64,000 nt of DNA from Chloroflexota bacterium. GTDB lineage: Bacteria; Chloroflexota; Dehalococcoidia; UBA2979. The notes beneath the pieces are model-generated. The model was not told the origin of the DNA and did not search any database. It worked only from the letters and a program-made list of their open reading frames with translations. Below are positions 29,596 through 39,681 of the stretch, piece after piece. The DNA lies in the NCBI GenBank assembly GCA_947472995.1, contig CANJBO010000006.1:1-64000 (forward strand), in the 5' to 3' direction. Numbering within the stretch: the stretch's first letter is position 1; each line of letters opens with the position of its first letter. The position numbers and the translations under genes were made by a program.

Positions 29596-31737
29596 CTAGC
29601 GCGCGGGCGTCGCAGCGGCGCCTGCCCCGACGGGGGTGCTCGCGGCGACGGGCGGCGTGGGGCTCGAGGACGCGCCGTTGGCGGGCGTGCCGGAGGGGGA
29701 CGCAGACGGGGAGCCCGAGGGCTGGACCGGCGGCTGGCCCGCCGGGGCGACGTCGAAGTAGCTGATGCCGTCGCCGCTCAGCAGGAACAGCCGCGATCCG
29801 TCCGCCGAGATGGCGAGGCCGCGCAGGTCGCCGAAGCTCGGGTTGCGGTACTGCCGCACGAACCTGCCCTCGCGGTCGCCGACGACGATGCGCTTGTTGC
29901 CGCGGTCGGCGAGGAACAGCAGCGAGCGCTGGAGGTCCTCGACCAGCGCGACCGGGCCCTTCGGCGGCGTGTCGATGCCGTCGAGGAGCGGGGCGGTCTC
30001 CTTGCCGGAGCGGAAGCGCCGCAGCCGGCCCTGGTCGACGACGTACACATCGCCGTCGACGACGAGCCCGGTCGCGGTGCCGAGGTCGACACCACCGAGC
30101 ATCCCGGTGCGCTCCGAGTCGTAGCCCTCGGACGCCGGGAAGTATTTCCAGATCTCACCCTTGCCGGGGTCGAGGATGTAGAGGCTGCGCTGGTAGACGG
30201 CGATCGCGTTCGGCGAGCCCAGCTCGGGCGCGCCGCGCAGCACCACCGGCACCGGCGTCTTCGCCGTCTCCGACATGGTGAACAGGCTGCGCCCCTCGTC
30301 GAGGAGCAGCAGGCGTCCGCTCTGCGCGTCCCACGCGATGCTCTTCGGGTCGCGCGCCGGCGTGCCGCCGTAGGTCGATCCGGCGCGGTACACCTCCTCC
30401 GGCGTCGAGGGCTGCGCGGCGTCCATGCGGAAGACGCGGCCGCGGTCCGACTCCACGAACCAGATCGAGCGGCCGCCGACGACGACGGTCTGCGGGTTCA
30501 CCGGCGCGGTCACCGTGCCCTCGAACTTCAGCAGCTGCGTCGCGGTGCCGACGTCGCTGACAGCGTCGAGCTTCGACAGCTCCGCCTGCGCCTGTGCCGC
30601 GTACGTGCGGACGCGCGCATCGTCGGGCGCGATGGCGCGCGCCTTCTCGGTCGCCGCGAGGACGGCCTGCAGCGCCTTGCGTCGATCGTCCGCGCGCTGC
30701 GCCGCGGTGGCGGTGGTGAGCTGCTGCTGGGCCGTCGCGAGCACCTTGTCCAGCTCGGCGGCGCGGTCCTGCGTCAGCAAGCCGGGGCCGATCGTCCACG
30801 AAAGGAGCCCGACCGCCAGCAGCGCGCCGACCGCGAGTGCGATCCAGCGCCAGGGCAGCTGCGCCTCCAGCGGCGTGCGACCGACGGTGCGCGCGGGCCG
30901 GCGGATCGAGGGGAACGGGATCGGCTGCGAGGACTGCGGCCCCCAGCGCCGCCGCGCCGTCGGCTCCGGCGCGCGCTCCGCCTCGAAGCGCGGGGCGGCC
31001 GTGCGGTGGCCGGAGTCGATGTCCGGCAGCACGACCTCGCGCCCCTCGATGTCGTCGAGGTCCATGTCCAGCGGGGCGGGCATGCCGCCGTCCTCGATGT
31101 CGAGGTCGGCGACCAGCACGGCGGTCATGTCCGTGACGTCGCGCGTGCGGCGGAACAGCTCCGCGAGCGCGCCCTCCGGCCCGGCGGCGAGCGACTCCTC
31201 GACCTGGCGCAGGCCGATGATCTCCTCGACGGTCGAGGTGAGCAGCAGCACCTCGCGGCCGGAGATGTCGGTCGCGGTGAAGCGCGGCTCGATCTCGTCG
31301 GGACCGCCGAGGGGCGCGGCGGCGGGGAGGCCCTCGGTGGAGAGGCGCGTCATGCTGTGCTGGCCGGAGACGTAGGCGAGGCCGGGGCCGACCTGCACGA
31401 TCGTCGCCTCGCCGTCGCGGATGACCACGCACGTGACGCCGACGGCGACACGGTGCTCGCGCAGGGAGCGGCGGTTCCACTCGGCGAGGTTCGTGTGTGC
31501 CTGCTGGAGCGCGCGGAGCAGGCCGCCGGTGATCGAGAGCGACTCCCGCGCGAACAGCGCGGCGACCGCCTCGGCGACCTCGGAGCAGAACTCGGCGGAG
31601 CGGCGATCGGCCGGCTCGGCGAGGACCAGCAGGCGGATCGTCTCGTCCTCGCGCTCGCGGCGGCGATCCACGAGCCACGGCCCGTGCTCGCGCACCTGCC
31701 CGTCGACGATCGCGTAGCGGCCGACCCACGTGCCCAC
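29596..31737 (-). CDS. Degenerate PP2C-like domain, TM segment and beta-propeller (NHL-like) protein
   Basis: N-terminal PP2C-like fold (AVGVTCVVIRDGEATIVQVGPGLAYV), TM WRWIALAVGALLAVGLLSW, repeated propeller blades; GTG start. Confidence 0.65.
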   Translation of the reverse strand: MGTWVGRYAIVDGQVREHGPWLVDRRREREDETIRLLVLAEPADRRSAEFCSEVAEAVAALFARESLSITGGLLRALQQAHTNLAEWNRRSLREHRVAVGVTCVVIRDGEATIVQVGPGLAYVSGQHSMTRLSTEGLPAAAPLGGPDEIEPRFTATDISGREVLLLTSTVEEIIGLRQVEESLAAGPEGALAELFRRTRDVTDMTAVLVADLDIEDGGMPAPLDMDLDDIEGREVVLPDIDSGHRTAAPRFEAERAPEPTARRRWGPQSSQPIPFPSIRRPARTVGRTPLEAQLPWRWIALAVGALLAVGLLSWTIGPGLLTQDRAAELDKVLATAQQQLTTATAAQRADDRRKALQAVLAATEKARAIAPDDARVRTYAAQAQAELSKLDAVSDVGTATQLLKFEGTVTAPVNPQTVVVGGRSIWFVESDRGRVFRMDAAQPSTPEEVYRAGSTYGGTPARDPKSIAWDAQSGRLLLLDEGRSLFTMSETAKTPVPVVLRGAPELGSPNAIAVYQRSLYILDPGKGEIWKYFPASEGYDSERTGMLGGVDLGTATGLVVDGDVYVVDQGRLRRFRSGKETAPLLDGIDTPPKGPVALVEDLQRSLLFLADRGNKRIVVGDREGRFVRQYRNPSFGDLRGLAISADGSRLFLLSGDGISYFDVAPAGQPPVQPSGSPSASPSGTPANGASSSPTPPVAASTPVGAGAAATPAR

Positions 31738-31987
31738 GGGCTAGCGACCCACCGCGTGCGACGCGCGATGGAAGCAGGGTGCGAGGAGGCAACGCGGACG
31801 ATGAGCCACGGGTGGTCCTGGAATCCCCGCCCGGGGAGGCGCCGTCATGATAGCGACCGCCCGGGACGGGCGTCGATCCGCGAGCCTCGTGTGGACGTGA
31901 TGCAGCGTGCGTGACGCGCGGGCGGGAGCAGGCGGCACGCTCTCAGAACGAGCACGCACCGCCCGACGTTCGCGGCTGGCCGGCGTG

Positions 31988-32470
31988 CTAGCTGGCTTGA
32001 TAGTCGCCCGAGCGGCCGCCGGACTTCGCGACGAGGCGGATGGCCTCGATCGCCATGCCGCGCTCGACGGCCTTGCACATGTCGTAGACGGTCAGCGCGG
32101 CGACGGAGACAGCGGTGAGCGCCTCCATCTCGACGCCGGTGCGCGAGGTGACGCGGACGGTCGCCTCGATCTCGATCGACGTGCCGTCACCGGACGGTTC
32201 GAGGTTCACCTCGACGCCGGAGATGGGGAGCGGGTGGCAGAGCGGGATCAGCTCGTGGGTGCGCTTCGCCGCCATGATGCCGGCGATGCGCGCGGTCGCG
32301 AGCACGTCGCCCTTCGGCAGACGTCCCTCGACGATCAGCGCGAGCGTCGAGGGCTCCATGACGACACGCCCGCGTGCGGTCGCCTCGCGCTGCGTGACGT
32401 CCTTGTCGGAGACGTCGACCATCCGCGCGTGGCCCTGCGCGTCGAGGTGCGAGAGGGCGTCAGAGGTCAT
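31988..32470 (-). CDS. moaC: Cyclic pyranopterin monophosphate synthase
   Basis: [51 protein letters not shown]. Confidence 0.97.
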   Translation of the reverse strand: MTSDALSHLDAQGHARMVDVSDKDVTQREATARGRVVMEPSTLALIVEGRLPKGDVLATARIAGIMAAKRTHELIPLCHPLPISGVEVNLEPSGDGTSIEIEATVRVTSRTGVEMEALTAVSVAALTVYDMCKAVERGMAIEAIRLVAKSGGRSGDYQAS

Positions 32471-32474
32471 CTCG

Positions 32475-33548
32475 CTAGCCTCCGATGTACGACATCTCGA
32501 CGCGGCGGAGGCCGGCGGTCGAGGCGGAGCGCTGCTCCGAGTAGCGATCCTCGCGCGCCGTCCACGTGGCGTCGATGAGCGCGAGGAGATCTTCATCGGT
32601 CGCGCCGCTGCGCATCGCGGCGCGGAAGTCGGCGCCGGCCTCGGCGGCGAAGAGGCAGGTGTAGATCGATCCCTCCGCGGAAAGGCGGGCGCGGGTGCAG
32701 GTGCCGCAGAACGGCTGCGTCACGGAGGTGATGACGCCGATCTCGCCGGCGCCGTCGCGGTAGCGATAGCGCCGCGCGACCTCGCCCTCGTAGCTCGCCT
32801 CGATCGGCTCCAGCGGGAACTCGGCGTCGATCTGGCGCACGAGGTCGGCGGCCGGGACCACCTCGTCCATCTGCCAGCCGTTGGTGCTGCCGACGTCCAT
32901 GAACTCGATGAACCGCACGATGTGCGGCGTGCCGCGGAAGTGCCGCGCGAGGTCGAGCAGCGTGTGGTCGTTCACGCCGCGGCGCACGACCGCGTTCACC
33001 TTCACCGGCAGCCCGGCGGCCTCGGCGGCGTCGATGCCCTCAAGCACCATCGCCACCGGGAAGTCCATGTCGTTCATCGAGCGGAACACCGCGTCGTCGA
33101 GGGAGTCGAGGCTCACGGTGACGCGATCGAGGCCGGCGCGGGCGAGCGGCTCCGCCATCGTCTTCAGCAGCGTGCCGTTGGTGGTCATCGCAATGTCCAT
33201 GCCGGGGATCGCGTCGAGCATCTCCACCAGCGCCGGAAGCTGGGCGCGCAGCGTCGGCTCGCCCCCGGTGAGGCGGAGCTTCCTCACGCCGCGCGAGGCG
33301 AACAGGCGGGCGATCCGCGCGATCTCCTCGAACGTCATGATCTCGGCGCGCGGGAGGAAGGCGAAGTCCGCGCCGAAGACTTCCTTGGGCATGCAGTAGC
33401 GGCAGCGGAAGTTGCAGCGGTCGGTGACCGAGATGCGGAGATCGTGCAGCGGCCGCCCGAGCCGGTCCACGAGGACAGGCGCGCCCGAGGATGCCTCGAG
33501 GGGCGCGTGCCCCTCGATCTCCGAGGAGTCGAGGTCTGGGTGGGGCAT
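32475..33548 (-). CDS. moaA: GTP 3',8-cyclase
   Basis: [41 protein letters not shown]. Confidence 0.97.
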   Translation of the reverse strand: MPHPDLDSSEIEGHAPLEASSGAPVLVDRLGRPLHDLRISVTDRCNFRCRYCMPKEVFGADFAFLPRAEIMTFEEIARIARLFASRGVRKLRLTGGEPTLRAQLPALVEMLDAIPGMDIAMTTNGTLLKTMAEPLARAGLDRVTVSLDSLDDAVFRSMNDMDFPVAMVLEGIDAAEAAGLPVKVNAVVRRGVNDHTLLDLARHFRGTPHIVRFIEFMDVGSTNGWQMDEVVPAADLVRQIDAEFPLEPIEASYEGEVARRYRYRDGAGEIGVITSVTQPFCGTCTRARLSAEGSIYTCLFAAEAGADFRAAMRSGATDEDLLALIDATWTAREDRYSEQRSASTAGLRRVEMSYIGG

Positions 33549-33605
33549 GCATCCAGTGTAATCCCTGTCGTGCGCTGGACCGGAGGCGGGAGGGACGGAA
33601 GCGGA

Positions 33606-33652
33606 AGCCCTCACCCCAGCCCTCTCCCACAGGTGGGAGAGGGGGCCGGATG
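33606..33652. repeat. Solo palindromic repeat between divergent moaA and rsmJ-like gene
   Basis: GCCCTCACCCCAGCCCTCTCCCACAGGTGGGAGAGGGGGCC. Confidence 0.85.
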
Positions 33653-33675
33653 CTCGTTCCCGCTACGATCACCTG

Positions 33676-34506
33676 ATGGACGACCTGACCGAGGCCTCCG
33701 AGCGCGCAGTGGTGGTCGTCGTCACCTCGACCGACCCGGCGCTGCGCGCGACGGCCGCCGCCCGCGCCGAGGCGCTCGGCCTGTCGTTCGTCAACGACGC
33801 CGCGGGGCTCCCCGCGGGGACGCTGCTGCTCACCCTCGACGCCGACGGCTGGTCGCTGGCCGACCCGGCGCCGGGCGCACCGGGGGCGGTCCGCGCCGAT
33901 CTGATCGGGGGCGGGCTGGGCGAACGGCTGCGGCAGGGGGGGCGCGGCGAGGGCCGCCTGGCGTCCGCGCTGGGCCTGAAGCGCCACCCGGGCGCGCGCG
34001 TGCTGGACGCGACGGCCGGCCTCGGGCGGGAGAGCGCGCTCGCGGCGGCGCTCGGCTGCACGGTGATCGCCTGCGAGCGCTCGCCGATCGTCGGCACGCT
34101 GCTGCGTGACGGCTTCGACCGCGCCGCCGAGGAGCCCGGCCTCGCGCTGGTCCTCGATCGCATCGACCTGCGCGTCGAGGATGCGCGCGACGTGCTGGCG
34201 TCGCTCGCCGCGGGCGACGACGAGGCGCGCCCGGACGCGGTGATCGTCGACCCGATGTTCCCCGAGCGCAGCAAGGCGGCACGCGCGAAGAAGGAGATGC
34301 AGCTGCTGCAACGGCTGCTCGGCCCGGACGACCCGCGCGACACGATCGCGCTGATCGAGGCGGCGCTCGCGACGGCGCGGCGACGCGTGATCCTCAAGCG
34401 CCCCGCGCACGCGCCGCAGGTGGCCGGCGTGCGCGCGCCCGACCTCGAGGTGCCCGGGCGCTCGGCGCGCTACGACGTGTACCTGATCGCCCCGCCGCGG
34501 CTGTAG
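33676..34506 (+). CDS. rsmJ: RsmJ-like 16S rRNA (guanine1516-N2)-methyltransferase
   Basis: RLRQGGRGEGRLASALGLK..VLDATAGLGRESALAAALGCTVIACERSPI..DPMFPERSKAARAKKEMQLLQRLLG..ILKRP. Confidence 0.85.
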   Translation: MDDLTEASERAVVVVVTSTDPALRATAAARAEALGLSFVNDAAGLPAGTLLLTLDADGWSLADPAPGAPGAVRADLIGGGLGERLRQGGRGEGRLASALGLKRHPGARVLDATAGLGRESALAAALGCTVIACERSPIVGTLLRDGFDRAAEEPGLALVLDRIDLRVEDARDVLASLAAGDDEARPDAVIVDPMFPERSKAARAKKEMQLLQRLLGPDDPRDTIALIEAALATARRRVILKRPAHAPQVAGVRAPDLEVPGRSARYDVYLIAPPRL

Positions 34507-34512
34507 CGGTCG

Positions 34513-35052
34513 CTAGGACAGCGCGCGGCGCATGCGGAACTCGCGGTACGCGGGACGGCCGGGCAGCGGCTCCACGTACCCGGTGAACGCGAACCCGCAC
34601 GACTCGTACAGCGCGATCGCCGGCGCGTTGCCTTCCGTCACCATCAGCTGCAACGCGCCTGCGCCGCCCTCGACGGCCCACGCCGTGACGGCGTCGAGGA
34701 GCCCGCGCGCGATGCCGAGGCGGCGGGCGGGCGGGTCGATCCACATCGAGATCACGTCCCACGGGGCGGCCGGGTCGAGCGGCGCGTCATCGATCAGCCC
34801 GCCCTGCGCGCCGCCGATCAGCCCGCACCAGCCCTCGGCGGTCTCCGCGATGAACAGCGCCGAGGCGCTCCCGGTCGCGCAGTCACGCACCCGCTCCTCC
34901 CACCACTCGGGTGGGCGGGCCAGCGCCTCCTCGATCGTCGAGCCGAACGCGAGCGGCTCGCCCTCCAGTGCGCGCAGCCGGATCGCGCGGTAGGGCACAG
35001 CCTCGCCGGCGCGGATGCGGCGGATCGTGACGCTCGGCATCTCGCCGGCCAT
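34513..35052 (-). CDS. GNAT family N-acetyltransferase
   Basis: MWIDPPARRLGIARGLLDAVTAWA..NAPAIALYESCGF. Confidence 0.93.
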   Translation of the reverse strand: MAGEMPSVTIRRIRAGEAVPYRAIRLRALEGEPLAFGSTIEEALARPPEWWEERVRDCATGSASALFIAETAEGWCGLIGGAQGGLIDDAPLDPAAPWDVISMWIDPPARRLGIARGLLDAVTAWAVEGGAGALQLMVTEGNAPAIALYESCGFAFTGYVEPLPGRPAYREFRMRRALS

Positions 35053-35058
35053 CGAGGG

Positions 35059-35667
35059 CTACGCCTGCGCGCGCAGCTCGGCGAGCAGCGGACGCAGTGC
35101 CGCCAGCGCGAGCGCGCGGTGGCTGATGCGGTCCTTCTCCTCGCCGATCTCGGCGGTGGAGCGGCCGTCGGGCAGCAGGAAGATCGGGTCGTAGCCGAAG
35201 CCGTTCGCCCCCTGCGGCGCGAGCGCGATGCGCCCCTCGATCACCCCTTCGCGCGTGAACACGCGGTCGCCGGGGAACGCCAGCGCGACGACGGCACGGA
35301 AGCGCGCGGTGCGCTTCGCCGCCGGCACACCCTCCAGGCGGCGCAGCAGCAGCGCGTTGCGGTCGAGGTCGTCGCGCATCGAGGGGCCGCCGAAGCGCGC
35401 GCTGGTCACGCCGGGCTGCCCGTCCAGCGCGTCCACCTCGATGCCGGAGTCGTCTGCGATCGCGGGGAGGCCGCTGGCGCGCGCCGCCGCCACCGCCTTC
35501 GCGATCGCGTTCTCGCTGTACGAGCGCCCGCTCTCCGCGACGGGCGCCAGCGCGACGCCTGCCTCGGCCGGCGTGACGATGCGCCACCCCGCGTCGCCGA
35601 GGATCGCGCGTATCTCGCGCACCTTGCCCGCGTTGCCGGTGGAGAGCATGAGCGTGGGGTCGGTCAT
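35059..35667 (-). CDS. rdgB: XTP/dITP diphosphatase (RdgB/HAM1)
   Basis: STGNAGKVREIRAIL, ADDSGIEVDALDGQPGVTSARF, FGYDPIFLLPDGRSTAEI. Confidence 0.95.
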   Translation of the reverse strand: MTDPTLMLSTGNAGKVREIRAILGDAGWRIVTPAEAGVALAPVAESGRSYSENAIAKAVAAARASGLPAIADDSGIEVDALDGQPGVTSARFGGPSMRDDLDRNALLLRRLEGVPAAKRTARFRAVVALAFPGDRVFTREGVIEGRIALAPQGANGFGYDPIFLLPDGRSTAEIGEEKDRISHRALALAALRPLLAELRAQA

Positions 35668-35689
35668 CGTGTCCTCGTTCGTTGCGCGG

Positions 35690-35790
35690 AGGGCCCTCAC
35701 CCTGCCCTCTCCCCAAACGGGGAGAGGGTTCTGATCTGTTCCGACCCCTCTCCCCGTTTCGGGGAGAGGGTTGGGGTGAGGGCTTCTGCT
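35690..35790. repeat. Head-to-head pair of palindromic repeats
   Basis: GGCCCTCACCCTGCCCTCTCCCCAAACGGGGAGAGGGTTCTGAT...CCCCTCTCCCCGTTTCGGGGAGAGGGTTGGGGTGAGGGC. Confidence 0.9.
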
Positions 35791-35795
35791 TCTGC

Positions 35796-36890
35796 CTAGA
35801 TCTCGCTCCAGCGGCTGGCCATCTTCGCGGCGACCGCGGGCATCGTCGTGTACTCCATCTCGTCGAGCGGGAGGCGGTGCGGCTCGAAGGGGCCGTGCAG
35901 CCGCAGGAAGTCCGCGATGTCGTTCGCCTTCTGGCGCGCGTTGTCATACGACGGGTCGTCGAAGAGGTCGCGCGGGCCGATGAGCTTGCCGTTCGCGAGC
36001 TGGAACCCGAGCGCGACGATGCGCGGCGGGCCGTCGAAGCGCGCCGGGTGCGCATCGCGCTGCGCGGTCGGCATCCACGGGCCGATGTGCGAGCCGCGCA
36101 TGAAGCCCTCCACGAGGTACGGCGTGGTGAACGGCTCGATCACCTCGCCCACCGCGGGGAACTGGTTCTGGCAGCGCACGATCGCGGTCGGGTCGTCCTT
36201 GCCGACGTAGCGACCGGCGATCAGCGAGAGCTTGTCCGTCGAGGACACCGCGGCGACCTCGCCGGTGGAGCGCGCGATCACGCGCTTGACCGCGTAGCGC
36301 GAGGGCGATCCGATGAACGCGAGCAGGTCGTACAGCTCCTCGGGCGCGGTGAACATGATCTTGCGGTGCTGCTTGAGATCGTGCACCTCGAACGCGAAGC
36401 CCGCGTGCAGCGACTCCGCGATCACGAGGCCGGCCGTGTTGAAGGGGTCCGCGAACATCTTGTAGAGGGGGAGGTTGAACGACCCCGACGAGGTCTTGTC
36501 GCCCATGAACACGACGATCGGCTCGGACGGCCGCTCGACCAGCTCCAGCTCCGCCGAGCCGGGCCCCATGCCGCGGATGTTGCCGGAGAACGCGTCGACG
36601 AGGAGGTCCTGGCCGGCGCCGTAGAGCTTCAGCTTCTTCGCGACCTCCGTGCCGGCGGTGAACGTGTCCCATGCGTACTCGTGCAGCGTCGGGTCGTCCT
36701 GCCCGTGCTCGTGCGACATGACGAGGAACAGGTCGTCGCCGCAGGCGTGCGCCTGCCCGTCGATCAACAGCCCGCTCTGCACGGCCTGCGCCATGCGCTC
36801 GCGGCCGCGGTCGAGGACCTCGGGGTGCATCGCAGAGTGGCCGACCCACCCGCCGACGTCGGCCTTGATCACGCTCAGGGTCTGGGGCAT
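35796..36890 (-). CDS. fbp: Archaeal-type fructose-1,6-bisphosphate aldolase/phosphatase (type V FBPase)
   Basis: LSVIKADVGGWVGHSAMHP, CGDDLFLVMSHEHG, GFMRGSHIGPWMP. Confidence 0.93.
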   Translation of the reverse strand: MPQTLSVIKADVGGWVGHSAMHPEVLDRGRERMAQAVQSGLLIDGQAHACGDDLFLVMSHEHGQDDPTLHEYAWDTFTAGTEVAKKLKLYGAGQDLLVDAFSGNIRGMGPGSAELELVERPSEPIVVFMGDKTSSGSFNLPLYKMFADPFNTAGLVIAESLHAGFAFEVHDLKQHRKIMFTAPEELYDLLAFIGSPSRYAVKRVIARSTGEVAAVSSTDKLSLIAGRYVGKDDPTAIVRCQNQFPAVGEVIEPFTTPYLVEGFMRGSHIGPWMPTAQRDAHPARFDGPPRIVALGFQLANGKLIGPRDLFDDPSYDNARQKANDIADFLRLHGPFEPHRLPLDEMEYTTMPAVAAKMASRWSEI

Positions 36891-36900
36891 CGGGTCTCCT

Positions 36901-37677
36901 TCATGCGCGGCCGTTCGTCGACGGGCCGTTCGCGAACGGACCCTCGGGCACGTCGAGGCGCTCGCGCAGCACCGTCACCGCGGCGTCGGCGAGCGGGCGC
37001 ACCAGCGCCTGCACGCCCCAGTCGAGATCGCGCGTCGCGGGGATGAACGCCTCCAGCGCCGCGAGCATCTCGCGGCCGCGGCGATCCTCGTGCGCACCGT
37101 TCGCCGCACGGAAGCCCTGCAGCTTGCGCGCGCCCTCGCGGCCGCCCTCGGCGATGTACCAGTCGGTGAACGCGACGCCGCAGCCGGCGGCGAACATCAT
37201 CGCGCCGAGGGGCGTCGCGACCGGCGGGACGTTCGCCATCAGCGCGCGCGCGGTGCTGTCGCGGTGCGGCGCGTCGTACTCGATCATCAGGTGCCCGCCG
37301 CGCGGGACGAGCGAGGCGAGCGCATGGACGATCTGCAGCTCCACGCCCTCCGGCACCTCGACGGCGTCGCCGCTCTCCAGCGTGACGCGGTTGGTGGAAT
37401 CGGTGACCTCGACCCAGTTGTAGCCGGGGAACGGGCCGCGGTTGATCAGCCCGCGCAGCACCGGCTCGGCGGTGCGCCCGAGCGAGTCGCTGACGAGGAA
37501 CGCACAGAAGTAGTCGCTGCCGACGGCGTTCTTCGGGCCGACCTCGACCGCCAGCCGCACGCCGTTACCGACCTCGACGCCGTCGATGGCGCACAGCGGG
37601 TGGCCGGGCGCGGCCGACAGCGGTCGCCACGGGGTGTTGGTGTTGTCGCTGGAGCGGGGGATGGTCATCGTCCGCAC
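36901..37677 (-). CDS. Hypothetical protein (possibly DUF1122-like)
   Basis: HLMIEYDAPHRDST...; adjacent to fbp. Confidence 0.6.
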   Translation of the reverse strand: MRTMTIPRSSDNTNTPWRPLSAAPGHPLCAIDGVEVGNGVRLAVEVGPKNAVGSDYFCAFLVSDSLGRTAEPVLRGLINRGPFPGYNWVEVTDSTNRVTLESGDAVEVPEGVELQIVHALASLVPRGGHLMIEYDAPHRDSTARALMANVPPVATPLGAMMFAAGCGVAFTDWYIAEGGREGARKLQGFRAANGAHEDRRGREMLAALEAFIPATRDLDWGVQALVRPLADAAVTVLRERLDVPEGPFANGPSTNGRA

Positions 37678-37703
37678 AGATTACACGCCTGTATCGTGCG
37701 AGC

Positions 37704-37765
37704 CGCAGGTCGGGATACCCGGCCCGGCCTCCGGGAGGTCGCGAGGCGTTTCGGCCACTCGTTGC
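37704..37765 (+). repeat. GGGATACCC repeat (family 2)
   Basis: GCAGGTCGGGATACCCGGCCCGGCCTCCGGGAGGTCGCGAGGCGTTTCGGCCACTCG. Confidence 0.8.
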
Positions 37766-37837
37766 TCGCGCGCTCGCGAAGACGAGGCGGTAGAGTCGCG
37801 GGGCGTGGTGCGCGCCATCGAGAAGGGCAACCGTCGA

Positions 37838-39253
37838 GTGACCACTGCTCCCTCCGAGGCTGACCTCGCCGCGTACGCCGACGTGATGCGGCGGCTGCTG
37901 GCGCACGGCGGCTACGAGCGCACCGGTCGCACCGCCGAGGCCGCGCGCTGGGACCTGGACCACGTCGTGGCGTACCTCGACGCGCAGGGGCGGCCGGACC
38001 GGCGCAGCACGGTGCACGTCGCCGGGTCGAAGGGCAAGGGCTCGGTCGCCACGATCACGGAGGCGATCCTGCGGGCCGCCATCTCCGAGACGGGCGCGCA
38101 CACGCTGCTCATCACCTCCCCCGACCTGCACTCCGCGCGCGAGCGGATCGCGATCGACGGGCAGCCCGTCGCCCCCGCGACGTTCGCGCGCGCGGCGTCG
38201 AGGCTCCTCGGCGACCCGGCCACCGCGAGCTGGTCGTACTTCGAGCTGCTGACGGTGATGGGCTGGCTCGTCGGGGCGGAGGCGCAGTGCGACTGGCAGG
38301 TCGTCGAGGTCGGCCTCGGCGGGCGGCTCGACACGACCAACGCAATGGCCGCGTCGAGCAAGGCCGCGACCGTGATCACGCCGATCGACCTGGAGCACAC
38401 GGAGATCCTCGGCGACACGATCCCGCTGATCGCGGCGGAGAAGGCGGGGATCATCGTCAGCAACGCCCCCGTGATCGCGGCGCCGATGCGCGCGAGCGCG
38501 CTCGAGGTGGTGTGCGCGCGCGCCCTCGAATTCGGTGCGCCGCTGCACTCCGTGCCGGACGAGTGCGCGATGCGCGTCACCGCGCACAGCCTCGAGGGGC
38601 AGACGCTCGACCTGAAGACGCCGGTGCGGACCTACCGCGGGCTCAAGTCGCCGCTGATCGGGCCGCACCAGTCGGAGAACATCGCCACCGCCGTGCGCGC
38701 CGCCGAGGAAGCGTTCGCGTTCCGGGCGCGTGGTGGCGCATCGGCGGGGAGCGAGGGGGACGCCGCGATCGCGATCCCCGAGGCGGCCGTGATGCGCGGC
38801 GTCGCGGGCGCGCGGATGCCCGGACGCTTCGAGGTGGTGCGGCAGCGTCCGCTCACGATCCTCGACGGGCTGCACACGCCGCTGGCGGCGCGCCGGTTCC
38901 GGCAGGCGCTCGACGGCGTCTCGGTGCCGCGGCACCGCGTGTGGGTGATCGGCATGCTCGCGGGCAAGGACGCCCCGGCGATCCTCGAACCGCTCGTGGG
39001 CGAGGGCGACGAGGTGATCGTCGCGCCGCCGCCGACCCAGCGCGCCGCCGACGTCGCCGACCTCGTGCGGGCCGTCCGCGATCGCGGCGCCAGCGCGCAG
39101 CGCGCGAGCACGATCGGCGCCGCGATCGACCTCGCCAGCGAGCAGGCGGGCGAGCGCGGCGCGGTGATTGTCGCGGGCAGCCTGTACACCGTCGCCGCCG
39201 CGCGCGAGCATCTGCTGGGGATCACCGGCGACCGACTGCTCGGTCTGCGCTAG
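37838..39253 (+). CDS. folC: Folylpolyglutamate synthase/dihydrofolate synthase-like Mur ligase
   Basis: VHVAGSKGKGSVATITEAIL, LITSPDLHSARERIAIDG, VEVGLGGRLDTTNAM. Confidence 0.92.
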   Translation: MTTAPSEADLAAYADVMRRLLAHGGYERTGRTAEAARWDLDHVVAYLDAQGRPDRRSTVHVAGSKGKGSVATITEAILRAAISETGAHTLLITSPDLHSARERIAIDGQPVAPATFARAASRLLGDPATASWSYFELLTVMGWLVGAEAQCDWQVVEVGLGGRLDTTNAMAASSKAATVITPIDLEHTEILGDTIPLIAAEKAGIIVSNAPVIAAPMRASALEVVCARALEFGAPLHSVPDECAMRVTAHSLEGQTLDLKTPVRTYRGLKSPLIGPHQSENIATAVRAAEEAFAFRARGGASAGSEGDAAIAIPEAAVMRGVAGARMPGRFEVVRQRPLTILDGLHTPLAARRFRQALDGVSVPRHRVWVIGMLAGKDAPAILEPLVGEGDEVIVAPPPTQRAADVADLVRAVRDRGASAQRASTIGAAIDLASEQAGERGAVIVAGSLYTVAAAREHLLGITGDRLLGLR

Positions 39254-39273
39254 CCCGAATCGAGGAGACCGCC

Positions 39274-39681
39274 ATGACCGAGGAACTGAAGAGCATCGCG
39301 CGCCGCTACGTCCTCGACGTGTGGGGCCGGGGCGACTACGACACGGAGCGCGAGATCATCGCGGTGGACGCGATCGACCACCACCCGACCTCCGGCGGTG
39401 CGGGCGGCCTCGAGGGTCACCACGCGACGGTGGCGGCGGTACGCGCGGCGTTCCCCGACATGACGATGACGATCGACGAGATCCTCGCGGAGGGCGACCG
39501 CGTCGTGGACTGCTGGACGGCGACCGGCACGCACCTGGGCGACTTCTTCGGCATCCCGCCGACCGGGCGCTCGTTCTCCTTCACGGGCATCGACGTGCTC
39601 CGCGTCGCGGACGGCAAGATCGTCGAGTTCCGGCACGTCGAGGACATCTACGGCCTGGTACTCCAGCTGACCGCGGACTAG
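39274..39681 (+). CDS. SnoaL-like ester cyclase-fold protein
   Basis: AVRAAFPDMTMTIDEILAEGDRVVDCWTATGTHLGDFFGIPPTGR. Confidence 0.88.
   Translation: MTEELKSIARRYVLDVWGRGDYDTEREIIAVDAIDHHPTSGGAGGLEGHHATVAAVRAAFPDMTMTIDEILAEGDRVVDCWTATGTHLGDFFGIPPTGRSFSFTGIDVLRVADGKIVEFRHVEDIYGLVLQLTAD

Noticed and set aside
28363-31914. 1183-aa plus-strand ORF
   Set aside because: Antisense to tsaD and the PP2C-like/propeller gene; R/A/G/D-rich with no recognisable motif, a typical GC-rich shadow ORF
36901-37677. Firm DUF1122 assignment
   Set aside because: Resemblance is only by memory; left as hypothetical pending an HMM search
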